NCBI GenBank assembly: GCA_964523015.1
Contig: CAZFXN010000001.1
Span: 1 to 64,000, forward strand
Source: JAWXBT01 sp964523015
GTDB lineage: Bacteria; Bdellovibrionota_C; UBA2361; J135
Direction: 5' to 3'
DNA: 64,000 nucleotides
Shown: piece after piece, positions 9,223-17,571 of the stretch
Numbering within the stretch: position 1 is the first letter of the stretch
How the letters are laid out: every line of letters begins with the position of its first letter
The notes under the pieces: model-generated
What the model saw: the letters and a program-made list of their open reading frames with translations, nothing else
Told to the model about the DNA's origin: nothing
Databases searched by the model: none
Position numbers and translations under genes: made by a program

Positions 9223-10661
9223 AAAATCTTGTACTAGCAATATTTATATTTTTAGGCATAACAGAAAGTGCTAAAGCGCTTCCATATGAGCTAATGCCTC
9301 TAGAGCAGGAGATGAAAGACATCACTATCTCTGAGCTAGAGCAGAGCTCAAGTTATTCTAAGGGTAGTACTGTTGGTACGCAAAATCGTGCAATCTCTCC
9401 CCGACTAAGACCAACCGAAAGTGCCTCCGGATATCTTCAACATGATGAGACTGATTTCAAATCTGAAACGTATCTTCCATTTGAATACTTTGGACGTATT
9501 AACAAGGACAAAGTAGAGGAAGGATATTTAAACAGTATCGCTACACTTCAGGGCAGAACAGAGAATGCCCTTAATAGTGCTGGGGGCACCTGGTATCAGA
9601 TGCTTATGTTTCAAGAGCCTACGTTAGCTGTTAGTGGAGCTGCCTTATTAAACATTAGTAGTAGCAAGATAGCTGAGTATCAAAGAGATAGAGCAAACGA
9701 AATTACATTTAACGCGGCTCGTCCAGAAATTGCAAAAGAGATCATGGATGATTATGAACACTGCATGGCTTCTAACATAACGGGAAGTACCGCTAGCTCA
9801 TTAATAGGTGGTTATCTGTTTGGGGGTGGTGGATTCGGAGGCAGTGTTGAGATGGCCAGAGAGATCTGTGAATCACAAGTATCAACTATTCAGTTTCTAG
9901 CTGCTAGAGGAGCAATGGGAATGAACGGTTGTGAGTGGCTATCAATAGTTATGTGGGGTCATCTCTCAATGGAGATTCCGTTTAGAATGAGAGCACAATT
10001 TGGAGATGATGAAATCTGTCCAGCTGTTCATGAGACCTCTCCTGGCGGCCAATATATTGCTTATCAATTCTCAGCTGTTCCGCCGTCTTTTTCAACACGC
10101 CAAGTTTGGTACGAAGAGTATTCTAAAAGTGTATTAGATCTGCAGTATATATTGGAGCAAGCTTCAACAGATAATGGAGGATACCTTTTAACGCCGTATG
10201 ACCTGGCGACTATTAATATCCGCCCAGGTTTAAAAGCAACTCAGGCTTTAGTATCTGCAATTGAACAAGGGTTTGATCCATTAAGAGATCGTCCAGAATT
10301 AGTCAACTGGTGGGCCAAAGAGAAAGCTAATGCACTTATCGATACTACCTGCAGTGAAGCACGAATTGCAGTTGATGAATCTGCCTCCAGTCAAGCGACG
10401 GAAAGAGAGCGAAGACGATGGAAAGATAGAGTCAATGCTGTTTGTAGTACCTTATCAGAGCTTAAAAAGGAGATGGCTGAAATTACAAAGAATCAGGTGG
10501 TCTTTGAAAAGATCTTAACTGAAGGTGATAAGGCAGCTAAGAAATTCTCTCAAAGTGCTTTGGCGCAGGCCCGATCAAATAAGCAAAGAGGAAGCGGTTC
10601 GCAAGGTACTTGGGCATTGGATGGTGGAATGTCACCAAAGAATGGAGCAAACGACTTTTAA
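9219..10661 (+). CDS. Periplasmic T4SS protein in TraH position
   Basis: The 480-residue protein starts with a clear signal peptide (MKNLVLAIFIFLGITESAKA) and overlaps the preceding gene by four bases. A Gly-rich hydrophobic stretch (about 195-208, GGYLFGGGGFGG) and several Cys residues lie in the middle. The last 120 residues form a charged, probably coiled-coil helix. Its place between a TrbC/TraF-like and a TraG-like gene, its length and its C-terminal coiled coil match TraH of F-type systems or the PFL_4711-type proteins of integrative elements. I see no decisive motif, so the assignment is by position and architecture. Confidence 0.45.
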   Translation: MKNLVLAIFIFLGITESAKALPYELMPLEQEMKDITISELEQSSSYSKGSTVGTQNRAISPRLRPTESASGYLQHDETDFKSETYLPFEYFGRINKDKVEEGYLNSIATLQGRTENALNSAGGTWYQMLMFQEPTLAVSGAALLNISSSKIAEYQRDRANEITFNAARPEIAKEIMDDYEHCMASNITGSTASSLIGGYLFGGGGFGGSVEMAREICESQVSTIQFLAARGAMGMNGCEWLSIVMWGHLSMEIPFRMRAQFGDDEICPAVHETSPGGQYIAYQFSAVPPSFSTRQVWYEEYSKSVLDLQYILEQASTDNGGYLLTPYDLATINIRPGLKATQALVSAIEQGFDPLRDRPELVNWWAKEKANALIDTTCSEARIAVDESASSQATERERRRWKDRVNAVCSTLSELKKEMAEITKNQVVFEKILTEGDKAAKKFSQSALAQARSNKQRGSGSQGTWALDGGMSPKNGANDF

Positions 10662-10680
10662 CGGAATTGGGATTTAATTT

Positions 10681-12795
10681 ATGGCAACCGGCTCTACTGC
10701 GACACTAGTCTCAGCAACCATGCAATTAAGTGGAGAATTCAGCCAAGCCCATATCTTGGATGCGGTGGTTAATTCTCCAATCGGCAATCTTGCGATCTTT
10801 ATCTATATAATTTCAGCTATCGGATTTTTTATCAGCGTTGCCTTTTTTCAAAATTATAAAATGGGTATCTGGCTAGTATTTGGCCCTGCTCTCTGGGATA
10901 TCTCGGCAAATACAAGAGCAGAACAGGTAAATTTAAATTGGATGTATGCTGGGACGGTAGTACAAGATCAGGATTGGTTAACTCAATTTAGTAACCAAAG
11001 TCTTACTGATGACCTCTCTCTTGATAAGGGTCCTGCAACATTATACGTACTATGGGACTCTGTTGTTAGCGGAACTGTACAGAATCTAACCGGTTTACTA
11101 GCTAAGATTACAAACGATCCTGCAACCAGGCTTTTTGCCAAAACTAATATTCAGGAGGGAATGCTTGGATCTATGATCCAGAGTCCTGAGATAAGAGAGG
11201 CTGTACGGATCGCTATGGGCCCAGATTGTACTCCAATGGTCCCTGTTAGTAAGGGAAATGAACCAAAAGAGTGGAATTTTTTAGAGATTGATGAACTAGA
11301 AACAGCACTTGATAACAGATTAGTTAAGGGAGTTCCAGAATCTGTTGTTCGAAAGTTATGTGAATACTCGATGGTCTATGAGATCTGGCAGTATGGTTCA
11401 AATTTAGAATTTGATCAGATCGATACAGAGCCGTGTGTTGTCAATCCATGGGGAGCTATAGGAACCTTTTCCCTTGGAAACTCAGAGAAATCAAGTTGTC
11501 TAGAATTTTCACGAACTACTTGGCAGGCACTTCAGGTAAGCGCTGAATTAAGATTACGAAATCTATATAAATCGTCAGGAGCAAACTCTTCAGGTGTTAG
11601 CGCACTCGGCAGAGATATCTTACCACAGTGGTCACTTGATATGTTGGCACAAGATGACTCTTCGTTAAAAAAACTTGTGGCTAGCTACATGCTCAAAAAT
11701 GAGATGGATGATCTTAATTTTTTAAATCCTTCTCGCTCACTATCTGATGGGGGGAAAACTGAATCAGAGCTGAATAAACCAGTGGAAGCAATTGTAGGTT
11801 GGCTTGAGAGAGAATCAGCTCAGAGCCAAGCTGTATTTTTTGCAAAATCAGTTCCCTACTTACAAGGGGCACTTCTTTATACCTTAGCAATTGTATACCC
11901 CTTTATCTGCATTATTATGCTGATACCTGGATTTCATACTGCAATGATCACCTGGATGGGTGCTTGGGCTTGGGTTAAGAGCTGGGATATTATGCTTTAC
12001 GTCATAAGTCTCCTCTCCGGCATTATGTCAGAAAACATTCTGCATAAAGGGATGCTTCATAATAATATCGTGCAGAATGAATACGTGGGTACTGATGGAA
12101 GTGTCTCAAGCTTTGCAGATAATGTAGTCAGCAGATTGGAGGATATTAATTTTCTACATCTCGCAGTTTATAAAGCATTTGATGACGTGGATCCAAAGTT
12201 CGTTGAAGGTATTATTAACTATATCGTTGCGCTTTCGACAATCTCGATCCCTGCTATTACTGGTATATTCTTTTTATGGGGCAGAGCATCCTCTCTCAGC
12301 TTATTCACTGATGGCATGAAAAATAAAGCAATGGATGCAACGTCAAGAAGAGCTGCTCAACTTCAAGATCAGTGGTTAAGAGATATCGAGATCGGACGAC
12401 AACAAGAAGTTCGAACATCAAGTGCTGTAGGTGCTGCTTGGGGATCAGGTATCGGATTTGCACTAGGAAACTTGCCTGGCGCAATGGTTGGTACTGCTCT
12501 TGGTGCTGTTGCTGGGGAGAAATTTGGTTCTGTTAGTGCCGGATATGACCGTGGGCCAGAAGCAGCTCTATACGGAGGACGTCCGATGGTTGTCTCCTCT
12601 GGTGACTTACTAGATCCGTGGGAGAGCATGACTACTGCAGCAGGAGCCATGGTAATCCAGAAACATTTACTTGATGCAACCGGTCAAGCTGAGGCTGATC
12701 CAGTATCAACCTATATAAATGGCCCAGATAGGTTAAGGCTAAATCAGAACCTACTCGGAAATAGAAGAAACTTTATCTGGGGCGGATCAAGATAG
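10681..12795 (+). CDS. traG: TraG-like polytopic inner-membrane T4SS protein
   Basis: The N-terminal part of TraG helps build the secretion pilus in F-type systems. This 704-residue protein has a hydrophobic helix near the N-terminus (about 35-57), a long soluble loop, a cluster of membrane helices at about 395-450 and another at about 512-540. A Gly/Ala-rich C-terminal segment follows (about 580-620). That matches TraG_N topology. It lacks the long periplasmic C-terminal domain that F TraG uses for mating-pair stabilisation and entry exclusion, which fits a non-conjugative or simplified system. The binding site GGGA precedes the ATG. Confidence 0.65.
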   Translation: MATGSTATLVSATMQLSGEFSQAHILDAVVNSPIGNLAIFIYIISAIGFFISVAFFQNYKMGIWLVFGPALWDISANTRAEQVNLNWMYAGTVVQDQDWLTQFSNQSLTDDLSLDKGPATLYVLWDSVVSGTVQNLTGLLAKITNDPATRLFAKTNIQEGMLGSMIQSPEIREAVRIAMGPDCTPMVPVSKGNEPKEWNFLEIDELETALDNRLVKGVPESVVRKLCEYSMVYEIWQYGSNLEFDQIDTEPCVVNPWGAIGTFSLGNSEKSSCLEFSRTTWQALQVSAELRLRNLYKSSGANSSGVSALGRDILPQWSLDMLAQDDSSLKKLVASYMLKNEMDDLNFLNPSRSLSDGGKTESELNKPVEAIVGWLERESAQSQAVFFAKSVPYLQGALLYTLAIVYPFICIIMLIPGFHTAMITWMGAWAWVKSWDIMLYVISLLSGIMSENILHKGMLHNNIVQNEYVGTDGSVSSFADNVVSRLEDINFLHLAVYKAFDDVDPKFVEGIINYIVALSTISIPAITGIFFLWGRASSLSLFTDGMKNKAMDATSRRAAQLQDQWLRDIEIGRQQEVRTSSAVGAAWGSGIGFALGNLPGAMVGTALGAVAGEKFGSVSAGYDRGPEAALYGGRPMVVSSGDLLDPWESMTTAAGAMVIQKHLLDATGQAEADPVSTYINGPDRLRLNQNLLGNRRNFIWGGSR

Positions 12796-12952
12796 AGTTG
12801 CAGTAATCTAACATGCTGATTTTAGGTAATATTTTAAAAACATTGAATGATCAGGGGATCAAACTCACTAATAGTACTGATATGGTAAAGAGAAGTGTCA
12901 ATTTGTGCCTATTATTAGATCTATTACATTAATAGAACGAGAGAGGAATGGT

Positions 12953-13327
12953 ATGAGATATCTTTATTGCTTAATCGCCCTAGTGTCGTTTTTGTCTATA
13001 TCTTCTGCAAGTTACGCTGATGCGGATTTTGAAAATAGAACCCCCAAAGCCTCTGCAAAATTAGAAGGCGCCAGTGGTGAAACACTAGCTTCTGCGGTTG
13101 GACATTATGCTAGGTCCCGTTCCTTACTTATTGAAGCTATTAGAGAATTTGATAGGGCCAATAAAATTGCAAGGCCAGACTCCATATTAGATAGCGAAGA
13201 GTGGAGAAGCTCACTTATCTCAAGAGCTGAGGATCTTGAACGGATCCTTTCCCCGCAGCCTAGGGTTACCAAGGGCGGAGTAAAATTTGAAGCTGATACT
13301 AGGCTCTTAAATGTCACCAATAAGTAA
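12953..13327 (+). CDS. Small periplasmic protein of the secretion cluster
   Basis: The ATG at 12953 follows GAGAGG and begins a standard signal peptide ending near SYA-DAD (residue 20). The frame is open upstream to 12905, but that extension would bury the signal peptide. The mature part is about 105 residues, charged and mostly helical, with no recognised domain. It sits between the traG-like and traL-like genes and is therefore probably an accessory component of the same machine. Confidence 0.6.
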   Translation: MRYLYCLIALVSFLSISSASYADADFENRTPKASAKLEGASGETLASAVGHYARSRSLLIEAIREFDRANKIARPDSILDSEEWRSSLISRAEDLERILSPQPRVTKGGVKFEADTRLLNVTNK

Positions 13328-13408
13328 AGATCATACATAACTATTTGGAGTCACTCTGAAGTTTTACGAAATTACAGGGATGAAATTGAAAGATTAAGTT
13401 GAGGGAAG

Positions 13409-13834
13409 ATGGATAACGGAGAGGTAATTGGAGCATTAAATGAAGACTGGAACTTTGCTGGTGCAAATCTGCCTGAGTGGATGTCTGGCTTTGTTGTTTT
13501 TCTCATTGCTTCAGAGATGTTCGACAAGATTAGTCGATCGATGCCGATCCTGCTGATGATGTGGATAGGCACAACTTTTCTTTTAGCTGCTGCAAGAAAA
13601 TCATTTCCTGATGAAGAGCGTGGCTTAAGAAATGCAGTCATGGTTGCACTTGGATTTATTCCAATTGGACTTCCAGCTCCATCTAAATTTTGTCCGATGT
13701 GGAGTGGCGCTCCAGTTAAAGAGTTAGGAGAGGATAGTCATTACCAAACTTTAAGATTAGATGAAGCAATTTTACGGATTGATGACGGGGAAGAGCCAAA
13801 CCCTACATACACTCCAAGAGTAGTGAGACAATAA
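13409..13834 (+). CDS. traL: TraL-like small inner-membrane T4SS protein
   Basis: The 141-residue protein has two adjacent hydrophobic segments (about 27-44 and 46-62) and a further hydrophobic segment near 77-90. TraL of F-type systems is a small membrane protein encoded just upstream of traE, and the order here is the same. The tail beyond residue 95 is longer than in F TraL (about 91 residues) and acidic. The assignment depends mainly on gene order and topology. Confidence 0.55.
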   Translation: MDNGEVIGALNEDWNFAGANLPEWMSGFVVFLIASEMFDKISRSMPILLMMWIGTTFLLAAARKSFPDEERGLRNAVMVALGFIPIGLPAPSKFCPMWSGAPVKELGEDSHYQTLRLDEAILRIDDGEEPNPTYTPRVVRQ

Positions 13835-13855
13835 ACAAGGTTATTATAGGTAAAT

Positions 13856-14500
13856 ATGGGAAAGGTTGCGGAGATATTAAGAGCTAGTGAACTGAGAGCC
13901 CCGCTCAGTGATAATGACACCATTCGATTATGGGAGAGTCATCAGGAGCAAGCCACACTCTGGCGCTCATTAACTTTAATTCAAGTTCCAATTACTTTAA
14001 TCTCTTTAGTACTAGCTCTGGTTTTATGGAGCACAAGAAGCGTAACGCTGAATGTTCCAGCTAAACCATTGCCTGGAATTTATGCTGCTCAAGATATTCC
14101 CGATAGTGAATTTATTGATTTTTCAACTGACTACATTAATTTAATTGCAACATATCAACCAGCAGTTGCTCGTAGACAGTTTGAAGAGGCTAGACGAATG
14201 CTTTGGAGCCAGATGATTCAGGCTTTTGATTCCGACATGATGGGAACAGAGCTAAGAGCGATCGAAAACACGAAGCGTACTCAGATCTATTTTGTTGATC
14301 CAACAAAAGTAGGAATTAAACGGGAAGGACGAAACGTAACCGTATCTCTTCTTGGTGATCGTTATAAAATTATTGCTGGCAAAGAGATGCCTGCAGTTAA
14401 AACTGAATTTGTAATTACAATGAATACAATTCCAAAGAATAAGTTTAATCCTTATGGAATTGTTGTGACCAATGTAGCTCTTAAAAATGTGGAGAAATAG
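13856..14500 (+). CDS. traE: TraE-like (VirB8-family) T4SS protein
   Basis: The protein has 214 residues. A short cytoplasmic N-terminus is followed by one membrane helix (about 38-60) and a periplasmic VirB8/NTF2-like domain. F TraE has the same layout and a similar length (188 residues). The ATG follows TAGG by five bases. It lies between the traL-like and traK-like genes, as in F, and overlaps the open frame of the next gene. VirB8-family proteins are core assembly scaffolds joining the inner and outer membrane parts. Confidence 0.7.
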   Translation: MGKVAEILRASELRAPLSDNDTIRLWESHQEQATLWRSLTLIQVPITLISLVLALVLWSTRSVTLNVPAKPLPGIYAAQDIPDSEFIDFSTDYINLIATYQPAVARRQFEEARRMLWSQMIQAFDSDMMGTELRAIENTKRTQIYFVDPTKVGIKREGRNVTVSLLGDRYKIIAGKEMPAVKTEFVITMNTIPKNKFNPYGIVVTNVALKNVEK

Positions 14501-14522
14501 GATTTTACAAAAGGCAAGCTGT

Positions 14523-15317
14523 ATGGAAACAAAAGTAAAATTGAAAAGTATTGCTCTCATATTCTTACTAGTTGGTATTGCGACTACCGCTCTAGCTAGG
14601 GATGTTGAGTATAACGAGGGCGATGGGGAAATCTCTATCTGGGTAACACCAGGAGAACCAACAAGAGTAGCATTTCCCGCTATGATTGCTGGTGGATATA
14701 AGCGCAAAGATTCAAGTCTTGTCCTTGATAAAAAGGATCATGATCTCATTTTATTTGGCAACCAAACTATCTCTCCAAATGGAGAAGCTTTTATTGTTCG
14801 ACTTGAAGATGGACGCTCTTACTCAATTCGAGCTAAAAGAGCGAGTGCTGATAAACCTCGTGATGATGCGGTAAGTATTACTGACAGTCGTGGCTCAATA
14901 ATTCTTTCAAAAGAGGAGGAAGAACCAACTTATAGAGAGAAAAGATTTGAGTATGCCCCGCCTAGTCAGATAAGTGGCTTAATGCGTGAAATGGTTCTGA
15001 CATCTGAGTTTGGTAAATCAACGATAGCTGGATATCGAAAAAGTGAAAAGTATAGAGGACAAGTTGTACTTAGTGACGGCACAATGTTGGCTACTATTGA
15101 CACTATCTTTATTGGGCCAAATCTTTGGGGATATGTTTTAGATACAAAGAACTTATTAAATACAACACAGAAAATTAATCCAGCATCCTTCAGACTTGAT
15201 GGCACAAGAGCTGTTTCAGCAAGCAATTGGGAATTAACTCCTAAGCCATTTAATATTGAACAGCAGATTGCTGGAAAAGATTCAACAAAAATTTATATCG
15301 TAACTAAGGCACGCTAG
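14523..15317 (+). CDS. traK: TraK-like (VirB9-family) outer-membrane-complex protein
   Basis: The ATG at 14523 starts a signal peptide (residues 1-22, cleaved near ALA-RDV). The frame is open to 14487 but that start would overlap traE. The mature protein is beta-rich and 240-odd residues long, consistent with TraK, the secretin-like VirB9 analogue of F systems, which joins TraB and TraV in the outer-membrane ring. The gene order E-K-B-V supports the call more strongly than any single motif. Confidence 0.65.
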   Translation: METKVKLKSIALIFLLVGIATTALARDVEYNEGDGEISIWVTPGEPTRVAFPAMIAGGYKRKDSSLVLDKKDHDLILFGNQTISPNGEAFIVRLEDGRSYSIRAKRASADKPRDDAVSITDSRGSIILSKEEEEPTYREKRFEYAPPSQISGLMREMVLTSEFGKSTIAGYRKSEKYRGQVVLSDGTMLATIDTIFIGPNLWGYVLDTKNLLNTTQKINPASFRLDGTRAVSASNWELTPKPFNIEQQIAGKDSTKIYIVTKAR

Positions 15318-15333
15318 AAAAGTAAGGTTGCAT

Positions 15334-16503
15334 ATGAAACAAAAGATTAAAGATTACTTACTACTGCTACAAAATGATCGGAAGACCCAGATCTTAACGG
15401 GCATTGTACTGGTTATGTTAGTGGCATTTGTGTTTAATTCTCCACCAACAAGGGCCCCACAAAAAGGACCTAAAGTAACTCAACTTGGAACTGGCGGAAC
15501 AGGGACTAAAGAAGCTTATGAGGATCTTTTAAATGCGTTCTCTCGAGATCTACAAGTTACCCAGGATCAACTAAAAAAAGTACAGCAAGAACTAAAGGAT
15601 AAAGACAAATCCTTCTCTGATTACGACGCTAAAACAGCAGCTATCTTTACTAAAATTCTTGAAAGAATGAATTCTGGTGAGATGGGAAGTTCTGGCGGGG
15701 TTAGTGGGGCTTATGCTCCAATTGATATAGACGGTAGTTCTAGTGCAATTGGAGCTTCTGGATCATTAGCACCTGGCTCACAGGAACTTGAGCCGTTTGG
15801 ATTAGATCAATCAGATCCATTACCTCCTCCACCTCCTCCAAGAAACAGATCAGCTTTCGTAGCAGTTGGTGACTCAGTAAGAATTAAACTTCTTGCGGGC
15901 GTGAATGCTCCAACAGACGGAACTCCTTATCCTGTAGTTTTTAAACTAGATGATGACGTGCTTGGTCCTGATGGATCTCGCTTGCCATTAGGAGAAGCAA
16001 GACTTATTGCCGCAGCCCAAGGATCGCTTAGTGATTCTAGAGCACTCTTTAGACTTACCGATCTTAGCATTAGACTTCCTGATGGCCAAAGACGGACTTA
16101 TAAAGTTGATGGATGGGTTGTCGGAGAAGATGGCATTCGTGGCATGAGGGGAAGGTTAATCGATTATCTTGGCAAGGCTCTTGGGGCAGCTGGTGCAATT
16201 GGTGCAGCAGAAGGGGCAGCAAATGCTCTTCAGGCTGCAAAAACAACTTCTGTTATCTCAGATGATGGAGGTCTCTCTAATATCGCCACTGGAGGTACTG
16301 CTGAATTTATTACTGCAGGTGCTCTATCCGGAGGATTAGGAGCATGGGGAGATATTATCAAGGATCGAATCGATCAGTTAGTACCACATGTAGAAGTATT
16401 GTCTGGCAGAGGAGCAACAGCAATATTTGCAAAATCTGTAGTTATTGATGGTCTATTTGAAGCTCTTGAGGACGATAGCACTGCCTTTGGTTCATTAGAT
16501 TAG
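15334..16503 (+). CDS. traB: TraB-like (VirB10-family) envelope-spanning T4SS protein
   Basis: The ATG at 15334, six bases after TAAGG, is preferred to an upstream TTG. A membrane helix lies at about 18-35, a coiled coil at about 60-95 and a Pro-rich linker with seven prolines at about 165-171. The C-terminal domain of about 210 residues begins at RSAFVAVGDSVRIKLLAG and has the beta-barrel signature of VirB10/TraB proteins. A Gly/Ala-rich helix (about 280-300) could be the outer-membrane antenna. TraB spans both membranes and transmits energy from the ATPases to the outer-membrane pore. Confidence 0.8.
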   Translation: MKQKIKDYLLLLQNDRKTQILTGIVLVMLVAFVFNSPPTRAPQKGPKVTQLGTGGTGTKEAYEDLLNAFSRDLQVTQDQLKKVQQELKDKDKSFSDYDAKTAAIFTKILERMNSGEMGSSGGVSGAYAPIDIDGSSSAIGASGSLAPGSQELEPFGLDQSDPLPPPPPPRNRSAFVAVGDSVRIKLLAGVNAPTDGTPYPVVFKLDDDVLGPDGSRLPLGEARLIAAAQGSLSDSRALFRLTDLSIRLPDGQRRTYKVDGWVVGEDGIRGMRGRLIDYLGKALGAAGAIGAAEGAANALQAAKTTSVISDDGGLSNIATGGTAEFITAGALSGGLGAWGDIIKDRIDQLVPHVEVLSGRGATAIFAKSVVIDGLFEALEDDSTAFGSLD

Positions 16504-16520
16504 TTTTTTGTGGAGTTGTT

Positions 16521-16985
16521 ATGAAAAGTAATAAGAGTGGGCTTTTAAAAATTGTGATGGTTGCTACAGCATTATTCATCTCAGGGTGTACAGCTATTGG
16601 AGATAGATTAAATCCATTTCAAGAGGAGCCAGATCCAATTGCTTTCTTGGGAGATCGAGATGATCACGCTCTAAACGGAACAAAAGCGAAAGAAGAGACC
16701 GCCAGAACTGCCCTTGAACAGATGGCTAGCTATAGAAGGACGAACTTCCCAGAACCGGTACATCCAGTTATACAACCAGCCGTTGTAAGACTTATGTGGA
16801 TACCGGATCACTTAAACAAAAGCGGGGATCTAGTTCCAGACCACTACTATTATTTAAAAGTTCTTAGCGATCGCTGGGCAGTACAGGATGCCTTTGAGCT
16901 CGAGTCACAACTTGGTCCAAACAAGGATCCAACAAATTTACCTTACGTATATAGCGATGATCGAAAAACTATAAGAGGACGGTAA
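16521..16985 (+). CDS. traV: TraV-like T4SS lipoprotein
   Basis: The protein has a lipoprotein signal peptide with lipobox ISGC (Cys at about 23) and a small mature domain of 130 residues. It includes VVRLMWIPDHLNKSGD and a following aromatic block, a pattern seen in TraV-type proteins (a WIAPYxD-like motif). TraV anchors the TraK-TraB ring to the outer membrane. It directly follows the traB-like gene, as expected. The ATG is preceded by GTGGAG. Confidence 0.6.
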   Translation: MKSNKSGLLKIVMVATALFISGCTAIGDRLNPFQEEPDPIAFLGDRDDHALNGTKAKEETARTALEQMASYRRTNFPEPVHPVIQPAVVRLMWIPDHLNKSGDLVPDHYYYLKVLSDRWAVQDAFELESQLGPNKDPTNLPYVYSDDRKTIRGR

Positions 16986-17007
16986 TATTTATTAAGTTTA
17001 GTTGAAT

Positions 17008-17571
17008 ATGATTACTGAGAACAGAAAAACATATATAGCAGCAATAAAGGTAGTCGTACTCTTGGGATGCATTGTCTTTCTCGTTAGCTGCTCAAGCCAA
17101 AAACCTCCTGTTGCGAAAACACCACCTTTATATGACACGGCAAAAAGACAGTTAGCTCCTGAGCCGGTTTATAATAGACTGCGCTGGGTCCATTTACCTG
17201 AAGTTATTCCTTACAAGGACAATAACAAGGACAAGAAAAAAATCTCTAAGAGCCAAGACTCACTAGAAGACAGGCCAATGATTTTTCCAATTATGAATTT
17301 TGATCTCAAAGATGGAACATTAGCTGAAGCTGCCCAGATGATTGGGGCTAGTGCCAGTTATCGTAGCTACTGCGATCCATCAATCGCAGACAAACGACTA
17401 TCTTTAAATATGCTTGGCACAATTCATGAGTTAGCCAATAGTATTTCAAGGTTAGTTGATGTTGAGATTATAATTGATCATTCTGCTAGGGAAGTTAGGT
17501 TTATGCCCCTAGGCGTAGAGAATAAATTAAGGTTTTTTGATAATACGGTAAGTGAATATGAGCATAGATAG
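17008..17571 (+). CDS. DotD-like lipoprotein with secretin N0-like domain
   Basis: After an N-terminal helix and a lipobox (LVSC, Cys at about residue 28), there is a low-complexity linker. A domain of about 85 residues (about 95-180) follows with the pattern DGTLAEAAQMIG and then VDVEIIIDHSAREVRF. It resembles the N0/STN-like fold of secretins and of Legionella DotD (R64 TraH lipoprotein). In a cluster that is otherwise F-like this would be an I-type trait. An in-frame TTG lies two codons upstream of the ATG used here. The 3' end overlaps the start of the ATPase gene. Confidence 0.5.
   Translation: MITENRKTYIAAIKVVVLLGCIVFLVSCSSQKPPVAKTPPLYDTAKRQLAPEPVYNRLRWVHLPEVIPYKDNNKDKKKISKSQDSLEDRPMIFPIMNFDLKDGTLAEAAQMIGASASYRSYCDPSIADKRLSLNMLGTIHELANSISRLVDVEIIIDHSAREVRFMPLGVENKLRFFDNTVSEYEHR

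Noticed and set aside
12369..12650. Minus-strand ORF within the traG-like gene
   Set aside because: It lies wholly inside a better-supported gene, has no binding site, and its composition reflects the Gly/Ala-rich opposite strand.
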